Assembly: GCA_028706695.1 (NCBI GenBank)
Contig: JAQTVU010000103.1
Span: 1-7,436 of the forward strand
Source: Mycobacterium sp.
GTDB lineage: Bacteria; Actinomycetota; Actinomycetes; Mycobacteriales; Mycobacteriaceae
DNA length: 7,436 nt
Direction: 5' to 3'
The notes below the pieces were generated by a model. The model was given only the letters and a program-made list of their open reading frames with translations. It did no database searches and was not told where the DNA came from. This document shows, piece by piece, positions 6,123-7,436 of this stretch; the first letter of the stretch is position 1; each line of letters opens with the position of its first letter. Both the position numbers and the translations under genes were made by a program.

Positions 6123-7139
6123 TTACCGGCGGCTCATCGCCAGTTTGCCCGCGGTTTGGTGCAGTTCGCGGGCGGTCGTCTTCTTGCCCGTGCGGGCCTC
6201 CCGGTCGAGCTGGCGCTGCTTGGACACCTCGAATTTGTCGCAGGCCAACTCGAGCTCCTTGATCAGCACGGCGAGATCGTCGCGCAGCTCGGCGCCCTGA
6301 CCGGTGAAGTCGTCGCGCTCGAAGATGCGCCATTTCTTCAGGATCGGCATGACGACCTCGTCGAGGTGGATCCGCGGGTCATAGAGGCCCCCGACGGCGA
6401 TGAAGACGGCCTTGCGGCGGAATTCGGGTACCTGGAAGCCGGGCATCTGGAAGTGCCGCAGGATCAGGTGCAGCGACTTCATCGCCTGGTTGGGGACGAG
6501 GTCGAACGCGGCCTCGCTGACGTCTCGGTAGAAGATCATGTGTAGGTTCTCGTCGCCCGAGATCCTGGCCATCAGCTGGTCGGCGACGGGGTCGTTGCAG
6601 GCCTTGCCGGTGTTGCGGTGCGAAATCCGGGTGGCCAGTTCCTGGAAGGCGACGTAGAGCACCGAGTGGGTGAGGGTCTCGGCGAAGTAGTGGCCTTGGT
6701 GGTTCTGGCCCGGGCTGAAGCCCCGGTTGACCACCTCGATGCGGAGTTTCTCCAGTTCGACGGGGTCGACCGCGCGGGTGACCACCAGGTAGTCGCGCAG
6801 CGCGATGCCGTGCCGATTCTCCTCGGCGGTCCAGCGGTTGACCCACTGCCCCCAGGCGCCGTCGAGGCCCATGTTCATTGCGATCTCGCGGTGGTACGAA
6901 GGCAGGTTGTCCTCGGTGACCAGGTTCTGCACCATTGCCACCTGCGCGACGTCGGAAAGTTTGCTCTGTTCTGGGTCCCAGTCCTGCCCGCCGAGCGCAT
7001 AGAAATTCTTGCCGTCCGACCACGGGATGTAGTCGTGCGGGTTCCAGTTCTTATGCATGCTCAAGTGTCGGTTCAGGTATTTCTCGACGACCGGCTCGAG
7101 TTCGCGCAACAGCTGTAGGTCGGTCAGCTCCGCTGACAT
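6123..7139 (-). CDS. desA1: Acyl-[acyl-carrier-protein] desaturase DesA1
   Basis: This 338-residue soluble diiron enzyme of the ferritin-like acyl-ACP desaturase family introduces double bonds into the long acyl chains that become mycolic acids. The diiron ligands are recognisable: Glu76 (VTEDN), Glu107 and His110 (EENRH), Glu167 (FQELATR), and Glu197 and His200 (DENLH). Length and sequence agree closely, as recalled, with M. tuberculosis DesA1 (Rv0824c, 338 residues), including the C-terminal KLAMSRR. The ATG at 7137-7139 is preceded by GGAGGGG (7142-7148). A promoter with good -35 and -10 hexamers lies upstream, with a palindrome at the expected start site. In mycobacteria desA1 and desA2 are repressed by the TetR-type regulator MadR, which this palindrome might serve. 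The dihydrouridine synthase gene follows after 7 bases, so the two are probably co-transcribed. Confidence 0.97.
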   Translation of the reverse strand: MSAELTDLQLLRELEPVVEKYLNRHLSMHKNWNPHDYIPWSDGKNFYALGGQDWDPEQSKLSDVAQVAMVQNLVTEDNLPSYHREIAMNMGLDGAWGQWVNRWTAEENRHGIALRDYLVVTRAVDPVELEKLRIEVVNRGFSPGQNHQGHYFAETLTHSVLYVAFQELATRISHRNTGKACNDPVADQLMARISGDENLHMIFYRDVSEAAFDLVPNQAMKSLHLILRHFQMPGFQVPEFRRKAVFIAVGGLYDPRIHLDEVVMPILKKWRIFERDDFTGQGAELRDDLAVLIKELELACDKFEVSKQRQLDREARTGKKTTARELHQTAGKLAMSRR

Positions 7140-7141
7140 GG

Positions 7142-7148
7142 CCCCTCC
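7142..7148 (-). promoter_or_regulatory. Ribosome binding site of desA1
   Basis: GGAGGGG on the - strand sits just before the ATG at 7139, with 4 bases between GGAGG and the start. Spacing is short but the match is strong, and it fixes the desA1 start. Confidence 0.7.
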
Positions 7149-7150
7149 GG

Positions 7151-7436
7151 TTATCTGTGTCGATTGGTACCAGTCAATATATCTGTGTACCCCAGTAGCA
7201 TCAAGTTTCCCACGTGCCAGGGTTTTGAGACCCGCGCCGAGGTCCGTGCATCCATCTGCCCACGGGGTTGCGATGTCGTCGGCGCGGCGCGGCCGAAACC
7301 TCTCCTCAACGTCCCGGCTTCCAGGGTGACCGTGGTGAACAGCAGGTTGACGCGGTAGCCGACGAACCGTTCGCCGCCGGCCCGGAGTTGGCCGTTGCGG
7401 TACGCGGTGAACAGCCCCGGCGGTCCGCCGCCGAGG
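7151..7436 (-). CDS. 3' part of an unrecognised gene upstream of desA1 (partial, end uncertain)
   Basis: A - strand frame is open from the right edge to TAA at 7151-7153 (94 codons). From 7435 to about 7313 it looks truly coding: nearly every codon ends in G or C, and the peptide is protein-like (FTAYRNGQLRAGGERFVGYR, then VNLLFTTVTLEAG). After about 7313 codon use becomes irregular, the peptide (RRGFGRAAPTTSQPRGQMDA) loses character, and the frame runs through the desA1 promoter. The original stop has perhaps been lost, a frameshift has occurred near 7313, or the gene has a long non-conserved tail. In M. tuberculosis this position holds Rv0825c, a conserved protein of unknown function on the same strand; I infer a homologue from synteny only. 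I do not recognise the family. Confidence 0.45.
   Translation of the reverse strand, partial: LGGGPPGLFTAYRNGQLRAGGERFVGYRVNLLFTTVTLEAGTLRRGFGRAAPTTSQPRGQMDARTSARVSKPWHVGNLMLLGYTDILTGTNRHR
7162..7175. promoter_or_regulatory. Candidate operator palindrome at the desA1 start site
   Basis: GATTGGTACCAGTC is a 14-bp palindrome with one mismatched pair, around the perfect core TGGTACCA (7165-7172). It covers the predicted desA1 transcription start (about 7168). The 9-bp direct repeat TATCTGTGT flanks it at 7152-7160 and 7180-7188. Position and symmetry suit a TetR-type repressor such as MadR; the factor is an inference. Confidence 0.5.
7176..7204 (-). promoter_or_regulatory. desA1 promoter (-35 TTGATG, -10 TATATT)
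   Basis: On the - strand, TTGATG (7204-7199) and TATATT (7181-7176) are separated by exactly 17 bases, close to the sigma-70 consensus TTGACA/TATAAT and to mycobacterial SigA promoters. Transcription would begin near 7168, giving a leader of about 30 bases with the GGAGGGG site. Confidence 0.65.

Noticed and set aside
7321..7340. GTTCACC-like units on the - strand resembling a Pho box
   Set aside because: They fall within the well-coding part of the right-edge frame (LLFTTVTLE), the spacing is not the usual 11 bp, and no phosphate gene starts there.
1..7436. tRNA or rRNA genes, CRISPR array, insertion sequence or prophage genes
   Set aside because: No cloverleaf-like region, regularly spaced repeats, transposase, integrase or phage genes were seen; the window reads as ordinary chromosomal core.

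Overview
The window is high-GC actinobacterial DNA, and its proteins are close to those of Mycobacterium. The gene order phoT, phoY2, LytR-CpsA-Psr protein, dihydrouridine synthase, desA1 is the order I recall for Rv0820-Rv0824c of M. tuberculosis. The full pst genes in front of phoT point to a mycobacterium other than M. tuberculosis; the species cannot be fixed from sequence alone.

Positions 1-1858 (+ strand) hold the end of a phosphate ABC-transporter operon: the last 45 codons of pstC, then pstA, then the ATPase gene phoT. The genes are tightly packed, with a GTGA overlap between pstC and pstA and no gap between pstA and phoT. Together they make the membrane channel and motor of a high-affinity phosphate importer; the phosphate-binding protein gene would lie upstream of the window.

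Positions 1896-7139 are all on the - strand and meet the pst operon tail to tail. In transcription order they are desA1 (acyl-ACP desaturase for mycolic acid synthesis), a tRNA dihydrouridine synthase gene starting with TTG 7 bases after desA1, a large LytR-CpsA-Psr cell-wall protein with its own likely promoter, and the PhoU-type regulator phoY2. PhoY2 proteins report transporter state to the SenX3-RegX3 two-component system, so the importer and its signalling partner sit side by side but are transcribed separately.

The right edge (7151-7436) holds the 3' part of an unrecognised - strand reading frame, whose coding character fades before the desA1 promoter.

No RNA gene, insertion sequence, CRISPR array or prophage was seen, and I see no clearly undescribed system. 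The points most worth checking are the desA1 promoter with a palindrome at the predicted start site, a likely leaderless phoY2 transcript, a perfect 13-bp tandem repeat across the dihydrouridine synthase stop codon, and the eroded frame at the right edge.
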